Source: Tissierellia bacterium (GTDB taxonomy: Bacteria > Bacillota > Clostridia > Tissierellales > Peptoniphilaceae). Taken from it: DNA of 64,000 nt. Below the pieces are notes generated by a model, which made no database searches, was not told where the DNA came from, and saw only the letters and a program-made list of their open reading frames with translations. The stretch is taken from the NCBI GenBank assembly GCA_030537855.1, contig JAUNVD010000006.1, positions 1-64,000 on the forward strand. The letters run 5' to 3'. Of this stretch, positions 6,103 through 14,209 are shown piece after piece (the stretch's first letter is position 1; every line of letters begins with the position of its first letter). Made by a program: the position numbers and the translations under genes.

Positions 6103-8814
6103 ATGGAATGGTTTAATAAAAAAATTCCAGTGGTACTAGAAGAATTAAATGTTCAAAAAGACCTGGGGTTAAATGATGAACAAGTTAAAGAAAGACTGGA
6201 AAAATATGGATCAAATCAACTAGAAGAACAAGAAAAGAAGCCATTTATTAAAAAATTAGCGGAACAGTTTTTAGATCCGATGATTATTATCCTTTTAATT
6301 GCTAGTATTGTTTCTGCAATTATGAAGGAATGGGTGGATTCTATTATTATCATAGCTATTGTAATCGTCAATGCTATTTTATCTTTAACTCAAGAAGGAA
6401 AGGCAGAAGAAGCGATTGCAGCGTTAAAGAAAATGAGTTCACCGAAGGCAAAGGTACGAAGAAATGGGAACTTAACAGAGGTGGATTCTCAAAATCTTGT
6501 TCCAGGAGATATTGTTATCTTGGAAACTGGAGATATTATTCCTGCAGATTTACGTCTTATCGAAAGCTCTAATTTAAAAATTGATGAAGCTTCTTTAACA
6601 GGAGAGTCGGTACCTGTGGAAAAAGATGCTAAGGCTCTTTATGAAGGGGTTATGGAAATTGGAGATCGTGAAAATGTAGCCTATTCTTCTACGATTGTTA
6701 CCTATGGACGAGGGGTCGGTGTTGTAACAAAAACAGGTAAATTAACAGAAATAGGAAAGATAGCAGAATCTATTTCAAATTTAGAAGATGAAGAAACTCC
6801 TCTACAAAGAAAATTAGCTGGTTTATCAAAATCATTGGGTTTTTTACTGGTTGGAGTTTGTATTTTAGTTTTTGTAGTTGGACTTATATATAAAATGGAC
6901 ACATTGAGTATGTTCATGACTAGTATCTCTTTGGCAGTTGCTGCAATTCCAGAAGGTTTACCTGCAATTGTAACAATAGTTTTATCCATTGGTATGGGAC
7001 GTATGGCGAAGAAAAACGCCATTGTAAAGAAACTTTTAGCTGTAGAAACTTTAGGCACGACAACAGTCATTTGTTCCGATAAAACTGGAACCTTAACACA
7101 AAATGAAATGACAGTGACAAAAGTTTATGTCAATGACCAAACCCTAGATGTAACGGGAACTGGTTATGAACCAAATGGTTCTTTTACTATGGACTCTAAA
7201 GAGATTGGGCCAGAGGATATTCCAGGATTCCATTATTTAGGGATGATTGGTGCCTTAACCAATGATTCAGAATTAGTAGAAGAAGAAGGACACCTAACGA
7301 TGCATGGAGATCCAACGGAAGGTGCCTTAGTGACTATGGCTGGAAAAGCTGGTTTAAATCAAAAAATCTTGGAAAAAGACTATCCAAGGGTGGAAGAAAT
7401 TCCTTTTGATTCTGAACGTAAGATGATGACGACTTTTCACAAGAACTTTATAGATTCTCCTATCGTATCTTTTACAAAAGGTGCCCCAGATATTATTTTA
7501 GAAAGATGTAATAAAATATATCTTGGTGGAGAAAAGCAAGATCTAACTGAAGAACTTCGACAAAAAATTCTAGATAAGAACTCAGAGTTTGCAAGACAGG
7601 CTTTACGAGTATTAGCATTTGCATTTCGAGAGTATTCTGAAATCCCTGGAACGATTACTAGTGATACCATAGAAAAAGATATGGTTTTTGTTGGCTTGAC
7701 TGGTATGATTGACCCTGCAAGACCTGAGGTTAAAGAAGCTATTAAAGAGTGTCGAAGTGCAGGTATTGTTCCAATGATGATTACAGGTGACTATTTGGAA
7801 ACTGCAGTTGCCATAGCTAAGGATTTAGGAATTGCACAAAGTGAAGAAGAGGCGATTATAGGGCGAGAGTTAAATGAAAAAACCCCAGAAGAGTTACAAG
7901 AAATTGTAAAGAAAAAGCGGGTGTATGCAAGGGTTAGCCCAGAAAACAAAGTGCAGATTGTTAGTGCATTAAAGACCAATGGTCAAATTGCAGCAATGAC
8001 GGGAGATGGTGTTAATGATGCTCCAGCAATTAAACGAGCAGATATTGGACTGGCAATGGGAATTACAGGAACAGATGTTGCAAAAAACACAGCAGAAGTT
8101 ATTTTAACAGATGATAATTTTGCAACGATTGTCCATGCTGTAGAAGAAGGACGAATTATTTATTCGAATATAAAGAAATTTGTTGGATTTTTACTTTCTT
8201 GTAATTTAGGAGAAGTGCTAATTGTACTTCTTGCCATTATGCTAAAGTTACCTGTACCTTTACTCCCTATACAATTACTATGGTTAAATTTAGTGACAGA
8301 TTCTTTTCCTGCATTAGCCTTAGGGGTGGAACAAGGAGAGGCAGATATTATGTATGAACCTCCAAGGTCCCCAGATGAGCCGATTTTAGATAAAGAAATT
8401 AAAGTGACGATAGGGATTCAATCCATTGCTATCACAGTGGCAACATTAGGAGCTTTTATTATTGGGCTACAAAGATTTGGAGATACTGGGGAAGGTCTTA
8501 TGGCTGCAAGAACCATGGCTTTTGCAACCTTGATTTTATCTGAGTTGTTACGGTCTTATTCTGCAAGGTCCATTAATTTTACTTTGTTCCAAATTGGAAT
8601 TTTTTCCAATAAAACTTTGGTAAAAGCAACAACTTTATCCTTTCTCCTTATGGTAGCAGTTATGTATATTCCATTTTTAGAGAAATTATTCCATTTAAAA
8701 GATCTAGGGTTTAACGAATGGGTTATTATTATTGTTGCATCTTTCATTCCTTTTATTTTAGGAGAAATTCAAAAGAAAATACGATTTAAAAAATTACATC
8801 AAGAATTTAAGTAA
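6103..8814 (+). CDS. P-type (P2A, calcium-type) cation ATPase, probable Mn2+/Ca2+ exporter
   Basis: A 903-residue P2A ATPase that drives cation export with ATP. An N-terminal cation-ATPase domain (1-70) leads into the first membrane pair. The actuator domain carries TGES (about 166-169), the M4 ion-binding segment is PEGLPA (about 283), the phosphorylation site is CSDKTGTLT with Asp326, the hinge is GDGVNDAPAI (about 634), and the C-terminal membrane helices complete the SERCA/PMCA-like layout. Relatives are annotated as calcium pumps. The manganese riboswitch directly upstream argues that the physiological job is manganese efflux, as for P2A ATPases placed under this riboswitch in other Bacillota. 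That substrate is inferred. A terminator closes the unit. Confidence 0.93.
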   Translation: MEWFNKKIPVVLEELNVQKDLGLNDEQVKERLEKYGSNQLEEQEKKPFIKKLAEQFLDPMIIILLIASIVSAIMKEWVDSIIIIAIVIVNAILSLTQEGKAEEAIAALKKMSSPKAKVRRNGNLTEVDSQNLVPGDIVILETGDIIPADLRLIESSNLKIDEASLTGESVPVEKDAKALYEGVMEIGDRENVAYSSTIVTYGRGVGVVTKTGKLTEIGKIAESISNLEDEETPLQRKLAGLSKSLGFLLVGVCILVFVVGLIYKMDTLSMFMTSISLAVAAIPEGLPAIVTIVLSIGMGRMAKKNAIVKKLLAVETLGTTTVICSDKTGTLTQNEMTVTKVYVNDQTLDVTGTGYEPNGSFTMDSKEIGPEDIPGFHYLGMIGALTNDSELVEEEGHLTMHGDPTEGALVTMAGKAGLNQKILEKDYPRVEEIPFDSERKMMTTFHKNFIDSPIVSFTKGAPDIILERCNKIYLGGEKQDLTEELRQKILDKNSEFARQALRVLAFAFREYSEIPGTITSDTIEKDMVFVGLTGMIDPARPEVKEAIKECRSAGIVPMMITGDYLETAVAIAKDLGIAQSEEEAIIGRELNEKTPEELQEIVKKKRVYARVSPENKVQIVSALKTNGQIAAMTGDGVNDAPAIKRADIGLAMGITGTDVAKNTAEVILTDDNFATIVHAVEEGRIIYSNIKKFVGFLLSCNLGEVLIVLLAIMLKLPVPLLPIQLLWLNLVTDSFPALALGVEQGEADIMYEPPRSPDEPILDKEIKVTIGIQSIAITVATLGAFIIGLQRFGDTGEGLMAARTMAFATLILSELLRSYSARSINFTLFQIGIFSNKTLVKATTLSFLLMVAVMYIPFLEKLFHLKDLGFNEWVIIIVASFIPFILGEIQKKIRFKKLHQEFK

Positions 8815-8820
8815 AAGAAA

Positions 8821-8844
8821 GTCGAGGAAGTCCTCGGCTTTTTT
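8821..8844 (+). terminator. Terminator after the cation ATPase
   Basis: GTCGAGG and CCTCGGC pair across AAGT (one G-U), followed by six T. Confidence 0.85.
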
Positions 8845-8925
8845 ACTGACGAAAAAAAGGTCATATGTTACAATAAATAAGTATTCGTATAAAATTTTAT
8901 AGTGAAAATAAAGATAGAGGTGTAT

Positions 8926-9753
8926 ATGAATTTTTTAAAAGTATTTATCCTTGGTATTGTAGAAGGAATGACGGAATTTTTACCTGTAAGCTCGACAGGT
9001 CATTTAATTTTATTTCATCAATGGTTCCAATTATCTCCTGAAAGTTTTCAAAATGCTTTTGATGTTATTATACAGCTGGGAGCAATTTTATCAGTAGTTG
9101 TACTTTATTATCGTCGATTAAATCCACTGAGTAAGTATAATGAAAATGGGGCAATAAAGACAAAGTATGAAAGAGCCATGGGATGGAATCTATGGGTGAA
9201 GGTAATTGTGGGTGTTATCCCTGCAGGTGTTCTAGGTTTTCTCTTTGACGATTTTATTGATGAACATTTATTTAGTCCCTATGTAGTTGCAGTGATGCTT
9301 ATCTTTTGGGGAGCGATTATCATTATTATGGAGTCAAAAACTAAAAGGAAAATTAAATATGAAACTACGAAAGATATTCCCTTAAAGACAGCATTTCTCA
9401 TTGGTCTTTTCCAATGCCTTGCTATGGTTCCAGGAACTAGTCGATCAGCAGCCACGATTATTGGTGCCATTGCCTTAGGAACAGGAAGGGTGGCAGCTGC
9501 AGAATTTTCTTTTTACCTTGCGATTCCTACAATGATTGGGGCAACTTTACTTAAAATGGTAAAAAATGCAGGAGGATTTACACTATCTCAATGGTTTTAT
9601 ATCTTTCTAGGAGGGCTAATCTCTTTTATCACGGCTATTTTGGTTATTCGTAAATTTATGGACTATATTAAAAAACATGATTTTAAGGCTTTTGGCGTAT
9701 ACCGTATTATCATTGGTTTCTTTGTTTTAGTTTATTTTGCTATAGTAAAGTAG
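8926..9753 (+). CDS. uppP: Undecaprenyl-diphosphatase (BacA family)
   Basis: A polytopic membrane enzyme that dephosphorylates undecaprenyl diphosphate, recycling the lipid carrier for peptidoglycan and wall-polymer synthesis; the family also gives bacitracin tolerance. The family motifs are present: GIVEGMTEFLPVSSTGHLIL near the N-terminus and VPGTSRSAATIIGAI in the second half. A GTG further upstream (8902) is open, but AGAGGTG lies 5 bases before ATG 8926 and the homologous region begins there, so I use 8926 (275 residues). The next gene begins 8 bp after the stop, suggesting co-transcription. Confidence 0.96.
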   Translation: MNFLKVFILGIVEGMTEFLPVSSTGHLILFHQWFQLSPESFQNAFDVIIQLGAILSVVVLYYRRLNPLSKYNENGAIKTKYERAMGWNLWVKVIVGVIPAGVLGFLFDDFIDEHLFSPYVVAVMLIFWGAIIIIMESKTKRKIKYETTKDIPLKTAFLIGLFQCLAMVPGTSRSAATIIGAIALGTGRVAAAEFSFYLAIPTMIGATLLKMVKNAGGFTLSQWFYIFLGGLISFITAILVIRKFMDYIKKHDFKAFGVYRIIIGFFVLVYFAIVK

Positions 9754-9760
9754 GTGAAGG

Positions 9761-10567
9761 ATGAAAGTTGGAATTGTACAAAATAAAATTGGTGACAATT
9801 TGTTAAAAAACATTCAACGAGCTAAAGAATTAGGAAAGATACTTATTGATCAAGGTGCAGAGTATATAGTTTTTCCAGAGCTTTTTCAATGTCCCTATGA
9901 AGACTCTTATATTAAAGATTTTGCAAATAAAGATGAAGGACGTACTTTTGACATGTTAAGAGAATTGGCAAGAAGTGGAGTGTATGTTATTGGAGGAACT
10001 TTTCCAGAACTAAGAGGTAAGGATATTTATAATACTTCCTATGTATTTAATCCAAAAGGTGAAGTAATTGGACATCATGATAAAAATTATTTATATACTT
10101 TTAAGATCCCTGGAAAAATAGATTATGACGAAGGAAATATTTTCACTCCTGGCCATGGGTTTTCAACATTTGAGACAGAGGACGGGATATTTGGATTAGG
10201 TATTTGTTTTGATATTCGATTTCCTTTCCCATTTGAAAAAATGGCTATGGAAGGAGCAAAAGTCATTTTTTTGCCAGGAGCGTTTCATCATAAAGTGGCA
10301 AAAGCTCATTGGGAACTTGTACTACGTGCGAGAGCAGTTGATAACCAAGTTTTTATGGTAGGTGTTAGTCCTGCTAAAGGGGAAGGACCTTCAAAAAATT
10401 ATTATGGCCATTCTTTAGTTGTAGACCCTTGGGCCAATGTTATTTCCGCTTTTGGATTTTTTGAAGAAATTGGAATTGTAAATATTGATGTAAATGAAGT
10501 GGACCAAGGGAGAAAAGAACTTCATATCTTTAAAAGAAAACAAGCAGATTACAAGGCTAGAAGTTAA
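9761..10567 (+). CDS. Carbon-nitrogen hydrolase (nitrilase/omega-amidase family)
   Basis: A 268-residue cytoplasmic amidase of the nitrilase superfamily. The catalytic Glu-Lys-Cys triad is visible: VFPELFQCPY (about Glu43), HDKNYLYTF (about Lys112) and GLGICFDIRFP (about Cys149). Length and motifs are closest to the Nit2/omega-amidase group, which deaminates alpha-keto acid amides such as ketoglutaramate, but the specificity cannot be read from sequence. It is probably transcribed with uppP, 8 bp upstream, without an obvious functional link. Confidence 0.9.
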   Translation: MKVGIVQNKIGDNLLKNIQRAKELGKILIDQGAEYIVFPELFQCPYEDSYIKDFANKDEGRTFDMLRELARSGVYVIGGTFPELRGKDIYNTSYVFNPKGEVIGHHDKNYLYTFKIPGKIDYDEGNIFTPGHGFSTFETEDGIFGLGICFDIRFPFPFEKMAMEGAKVIFLPGAFHHKVAKAHWELVLRARAVDNQVFMVGVSPAKGEGPSKNYYGHSLVVDPWANVISAFGFFEEIGIVNIDVNEVDQGRKELHIFKRKQADYKARS

Positions 10568-10649
10568 ATATTAGTGGAACTTATACTCTTTTCATGGTAA
10601 AATAATATTATTAATATTTGCTCTATGGAAATGAAAATGGAGGGAGCCT

Positions 10650-11003
10650 ATGAGTGTATTTCAAGAAAATGTAAAAGGAGATTTTGAAATCTTCGAGAAA
10701 TATTTTATTTCTTCTGTAGAAAAGGAATTAGGTTCCACCCGTCTAGCCGGAAAACAATGTTTTGAAAAGGATGACTTTATTTTACACATGTATGTGTTAG
10801 AAAAATATTTCTGGAGGAATAATACCTATTCTTCCTTGACTCTTACCTTATCTCAAGAGGAAGATGATATTAAAGTTACGGCCATTGCTTCCGGTTCAGG
10901 GGTAGGTTTACTTGGGTTTGACTGGGGAGCTGATGAGCGCGCTATGCATGCAGTAAAGCAAGCAATCAATCAATGGAATAGCAAATTAGGAAAAAGGAAA
11001 TAA
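10650..11003 (+). CDS. Conserved small protein, possibly DUF6054-like
   Basis: A 117-residue soluble protein with good coding character and an AGGGAG ribosome site. It has no signal peptide or membrane segment. The sequence (…FWRNNTYSSLTLTLSQ…ASGSGVGLLGFDWGADERA…) suggests a small alpha/beta fold resembling the uncharacterised DUF6054 family; I hold that assignment weakly. It lies between the amidase gene and a terminator and gives no functional clue. Confidence 0.7.
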   Translation: MSVFQENVKGDFEIFEKYFISSVEKELGSTRLAGKQCFEKDDFILHMYVLEKYFWRNNTYSSLTLTLSQEEDDIKVTAIASGSGVGLLGFDWGADERAMHAVKQAINQWNSKLGKRK

Positions 11004-11026
11004 TTCCTTCTTTAGGGATGGAAAAC

Positions 11027-11056
11027 GGCCCGCCTGGTCTTTGTGCGGGTTTTCTT
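11027..11056 (+). terminator. Terminator after the small conserved gene
   Basis: CCCGC (11029-11033) pairs with GCGGG (11045-11049), followed by TTTTC. Confidence 0.65.
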
Positions 11057-11094
11057 TTGCTTAATTTTTAATCGTAAAATGATAAGGTGGAATC

Positions 11095-11925
11095 ATGGAT
11101 AAGAAAATTTTGTTAGTTAATGATATTCCTGGCTATGGAAAAGTTGCGACACAAGCAATGTTGCCGATTCTATCCCATATGGGATACCGTGTATTTAATT
11201 TGCCTACAGCGTTAATATCAAATACTTTGGATTATGGGAAGTTTGAAATTTTAGACACAACAACATATATGAAACATACCATAGAACTTTGGAAAGAACT
11301 TGGATTTACTTTTGACTGTGTTTGTACTGGGTTTTTAGTCTCAGATGAACAAGGGAAACTTTTAGCAGAGTTTCTATCAAAAGAAAAGGGTTTAAAAGTT
11401 GTAGATCCTATTATGGGTGATAATGGGAGTTTGTATAATGGAGTTTCAGAAAAACGTATTGATACGATGAAAAGATTATGTAAACATTCTGATATTTTAA
11501 TTCCTAATGGAACGGAAGCTTCCTTTTTATCAAACTTATATGTGGGAGACACCTACCATACAGAAGAACAATGTTATAAAATAATAGAAGAACTTTTGCT
11601 TTTAGGAGCAAAGTCTATTGTGATTACGTCAACGAAGGATGGAACTGGAAACCACTTTATTCGAGGGTATGATGGAATAAACAAAGAGTATTTTCATGTT
11701 CCCTTTAAACATATACCAGTACGTTTTCCAGGAACTGGGGATATGTTTTCTGCAGTTATGGTTGGAGAGGTTTTAAAGGGAAGATCGTTAAAGGACTCTG
11801 TTAAGATAGCGGCACGTACCTTAGGACAATGGATTGAGGAAAATAAGGACAATAAAGATAAATTTCAAGGAATTCCTGTCGAACAATCTTTACATATTCT
11901 AGATGCTGAAGAAAAAAATCTTTGA
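11095..11925 (+). CDS. Pyridoxamine/pyridoxal kinase (PfkB/ribokinase superfamily)
   Basis: A 276-residue kinase that would phosphorylate pyridoxamine or pyridoxal, salvaging vitamin B6 to PLP precursors. It shows the N-terminal substrate segment (VNDIPGYGKVATQAMLPIL), the central DPIMGDNGSLY segment, and near the C-terminus the PfkB signature with catalytic Asp (RFPGTGDMFSAVM). The length fits the PdxK/PdxY family. It is a single gene with GGTGGAATC before the ATG. Its TGA stop codon lies inside the -35 hexamer of the next operon's promoter. Confidence 0.9.
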   Translation: MDKKILLVNDIPGYGKVATQAMLPILSHMGYRVFNLPTALISNTLDYGKFEILDTTTYMKHTIELWKELGFTFDCVCTGFLVSDEQGKLLAEFLSKEKGLKVVDPIMGDNGSLYNGVSEKRIDTMKRLCKHSDILIPNGTEASFLSNLYVGDTYHTEEQCYKIIEELLLLGAKSIVITSTKDGTGNHFIRGYDGINKEYFHVPFKHIPVRFPGTGDMFSAVMVGEVLKGRSLKDSVKIAARTLGQWIEENKDNKDKFQGIPVEQSLHILDAEEKNL

Positions 11926-11950
11926 CAAAAGGGAAGAAAACACGTATAAT
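11922..11950 (+). promoter_or_regulatory. Consensus sigma-A promoter of rpsF-ssb-rpsR
   Basis: TTGACA (11922-11927), a 17-bp spacer, then TATAAT (11945-11950): a perfect vegetative promoter. The TGA of the upstream kinase gene (11923-11925) is inside the -35 box. Confidence 0.93.
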
Positions 11951-11961
11951 TACATAGGTTA

Positions 11962-12004
11962 GAATCCTTGTTCTGGTTATAAATCAGAACCGATAGTCCA
12001 TAGG
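11962..12004 (+). promoter_or_regulatory. Candidate S6:S18 autoregulatory leader
   Basis: In the rpsF leader, GTTCTGGTT and AATCAGAAC (11970-11990) form a 9-bp stem with one G-U pair, and the 3' arm runs into CCG (11990-11992). The known rpsF leader motif is a hairpin with an exposed CCG bound by the S6:S18 complex. The location and CCG fit; the outer stem is poor by eye. Confidence 0.5.
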
Positions 12005-12016
12005 GAGGTGAAGAAA

Positions 12017-12307
12017 ATGAAAGTAAATAATTATGAAGCAGTTGTTATGTTCTACCCTGATTTTACTGATGAGGATAGAAATAAGGCACTAGACCGATTG
12101 AAAGATGTTCTTGATAAACATGGTTCAGTGAAAAATGTTGACGAATGGGGTATGAGAAAATTAGCATACCTTATTGAGTACAAGTCAGAAGCTTATTATG
12201 TTCTCATTGATTTTGAATCAGATACTGACGGAATTAATGAATTTGATCGTATTGCAAAGATTATGGATCCAGTAATGAGACATATGATCGTTCGTAAGGA
12301 CGACTAA
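12017..12307 (+). CDS. rpsF: 30S ribosomal protein S6
   Basis: Ribosomal protein S6, which binds 16S rRNA with S18 in the central domain of the small subunit. The product begins MKVNNYEAVVMFYPDF and carries the family's WGMRKLAYLIEYKSEAYYVL core. The in-frame GTG at 12008 lies within the GGGAGGTG ribosome site, so ATG 12017 is the true start (96 residues). First gene of the rpsF-ssb-rpsR operon. Confidence 0.97.
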   Translation: MKVNNYEAVVMFYPDFTDEDRNKALDRLKDVLDKHGSVKNVDEWGMRKLAYLIEYKSEAYYVLIDFESDTDGINEFDRIAKIMDPVMRHMIVRKDD

Positions 12308-12326
12308 AAAATAGGAAGGTGAACAC

Positions 12327-12851
12327 ATGAATAACGTAGCATTAATCGGTAGACTGACAAGAGACCCGGAGCTGCGCTATACTCCCAACGGATATGCATC
12401 AGTAAATTTCACGTTGGCGGTGGATCGCCGATTGAGTCGAGAAAAGCGTCAGGAAGCAGAAGCAAATAATCAACCAACAGCGGACTTTATTCGAATTGTT
12501 GCTTGGGGAAAGACGGCTGAATTAATTGCCAATTATATGACTAAGGGACGACAAGTAGGTGTGGAAGGTAGAATCCAAACGGGATCTTACGAAAAAGATG
12601 GACGTAGAATTTACACCACTGATGTAGTAGCAAGTAATATTACCTTTATTGACTCCGGACAAGGACGTTCTGGTGGAAACCAAGGTGGATTTGCACCTAC
12701 AAATCAACAAGGACCTGTCAATAATTTTCAATCATCAGGGGGCTTTAGTCCTCAAGGTGGACCAACCTTTGGACAACAGGACCAAGGAGGCGGTCAAGAT
12801 GATGATAGCCAAAGCTTTTACCCTATAGACAATGACGATATTCCGTTTTAA
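12327..12851 (+). CDS. ssb: Single-stranded DNA-binding protein
   Basis: A 174-residue SSB that coats single-stranded DNA in replication and repair. The N-terminal OB fold (1-110) opens MNNVALIGRLTRDPELRYT. A Gly/Gln-rich flexible linker follows, and the acidic tip DNDDIPF at the C-terminus is the docking peptide for partner proteins. The position between rpsF and rpsR is the standard arrangement in Bacillota and couples SSB to ribosomal protein supply. Confidence 0.97.
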   Translation: MNNVALIGRLTRDPELRYTPNGYASVNFTLAVDRRLSREKRQEAEANNQPTADFIRIVAWGKTAELIANYMTKGRQVGVEGRIQTGSYEKDGRRIYTTDVVASNITFIDSGQGRSGGNQGGFAPTNQQGPVNNFQSSGGFSPQGGPTFGQQDQGGGQDDDSQSFYPIDNDDIPF

Positions 12852-12874
12852 ACATTTGTAAAGGAGGGTAAATC

Positions 12875-13099
12875 ATGCAACGTAGATTTCGTTCCAGAAG
12901 AAAAGTTTGTCAATTTTGTGCAGACAAGAATAAAGGAATCGATTATAAAGATACACAAACGTTAAAGAAATATATTTCAGATAGAGGAAAAATTCTTCCT
13001 AGAAGAATTTCTGGAAACTGCTCCAAACATCAAAGAGAAATGACAAAAGCAATTAAAAGAGCAAGACAAGTGGCGTTAATTCCATATAGTGCAGATTAA
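12875..13099 (+). CDS. rpsR: 30S ribosomal protein S18
   Basis: A 74-residue S18, partner of S6 on the small subunit. Family motifs include CQFCADK, IDYKD and the basic [13 protein letters not shown]-terminus. CXXC (about 12-15) resembles the zinc-ribbon type (C+) of S18. AGGAGGG precedes the ATG, and a terminator follows directly. Confidence 0.97.
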   Translation: MQRRFRSRRKVCQFCADKNKGIDYKDTQTLKKYISDRGKILPRRISGNCSKHQREMTKAIKRARQVALIPYSAD

Positions 13100-13102
13100 T
13101 CA

Positions 13103-13134
13103 AAAAAGGATTTCCAAGGGGAAGTCCTTTTTTC
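13103..13134 (+). terminator. Terminator after rpsR
   Basis: AAAGGATTTCC pairs with GAAGTCCTTT around a short loop, followed by T residues. It separates the ribosomal operon from yybS-gdpP-rplI-dnaB. Confidence 0.8.
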
Positions 13135-13282
13135 ATGATGCTTTGGATAAATATATGATCTATGGGTATATATAAATGATAACCTTTATTTATAATGATT
13201 AGAGAAAGAGAATCAAAGGATAAACTATGATTACTTTTGATTTTATGATAAACTTAAAAGACATGAAAGGTGAGGTGGTTGG

Positions 13283-14197
13283 TTGAATACAGAAAATTCA
13301 AAAAGTGTGCTTATGTTAATATTAAAATCTATGGCCCTTGGCACTTTAGGTATCTTTTTTCCGGTGCTATACATTTTCTTTCCCATGCTGTTTTTAACAG
13401 AAGCGTTGGAACAAGGAATGTTTAAAATTCTATTAGCTTTTATAGGTGTATGTCTTTTAATTGGAGTGATATCACCAGTATTAGGATTTGGAATTTTCAC
13501 TCTTTTTGGCCCTTTGATTTTAATGTTACATTATTGTATTACTACAAAACGTGGAGTTTTAGAAACATTGTCTGCGTCAACAGCTGTTTTATTTACAGCA
13601 TTTTTAGTTTTAATGCATACAACTGGAATATTAGAATTGATGAAAGACCCTAATCTTCCTGCTCAAATATTAGAAACGCAAAAAGAAGTTTTAAAAAACC
13701 TAGGGGTGGCAAAGGAAACCTTATCAACATTTGATCGAGGATTCCCATTGATGTTTCAAAGAATGCTAGAAATTTTACCTTCGATTTTAGTTATTCTTAG
13801 TTTAGTAATTTCTTATGTGACCTTTAGTTTTACAGGAAGAAATTTACTAAGAAAAGGAAAGCTTATTGGTCAACCTCCAAGTTTTATTTTCTTTTCCTTA
13901 CCTTCTGGTTTACTCCCGATTTCCGTAGGTCTTATTGTAATGGGCTTTATTGGTGGAGAGGCCTTAGAAGGAACTTGGGAAATAATGATGACTAATGTAA
14001 CTGTTCTTTTTGGATTTTTATTTTTCATACAAGGACTAAGTGTATTAAGCTTTTTTGCATCAAAATTTAAAGTATTAAGTATCTTAAAGTGGATTGCTTT
14101 ATTCTTTATTATTTTGACACCAGGAATTCAAGTACCCATTGTGATGATGGGGCTTATGGAATATGTCTTTAATTTCCGTAGAATTCAACGGCTCTAA
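13283..14197 (+). CDS. yybS: YybS family membrane protein (DUF2232)
   Basis: A 304-residue polytopic protein with about eight hydrophobic segments, of the DUF2232/YybS family found just upstream of gdpP in many Bacillota. The start is TTG, supported by GGTGAGGTGG 6 bases upstream and no better ATG. Relatives resemble S-components of ECF transporters, but the role is not established. It ends 12 bp before the gdpP start, so the two are co-transcribed. Confidence 0.85.
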   Translation: MNTENSKSVLMLILKSMALGTLGIFFPVLYIFFPMLFLTEALEQGMFKILLAFIGVCLLIGVISPVLGFGIFTLFGPLILMLHYCITTKRGVLETLSASTAVLFTAFLVLMHTTGILELMKDPNLPAQILETQKEVLKNLGVAKETLSTFDRGFPLMFQRMLEILPSILVILSLVISYVTFSFTGRNLLRKGKLIGQPPSFIFFSLPSGLLPISVGLIVMGFIGGEALEGTWEIMMTNVTVLFGFLFFIQGLSVLSFFASKFKVLSILKWIALFFIILTPGIQVPIVMMGLMEYVFNFRRIQRL

Positions 14198-14209
14198 GAG
14201 GTGATTAAT

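Noticed and set aside
9761-10567. N-carbamoylputrescine amidase
   Set aside because: The triad fits the nitrilase superfamily generally, but there are no agmatine or polyamine genes nearby, so I kept a general name.
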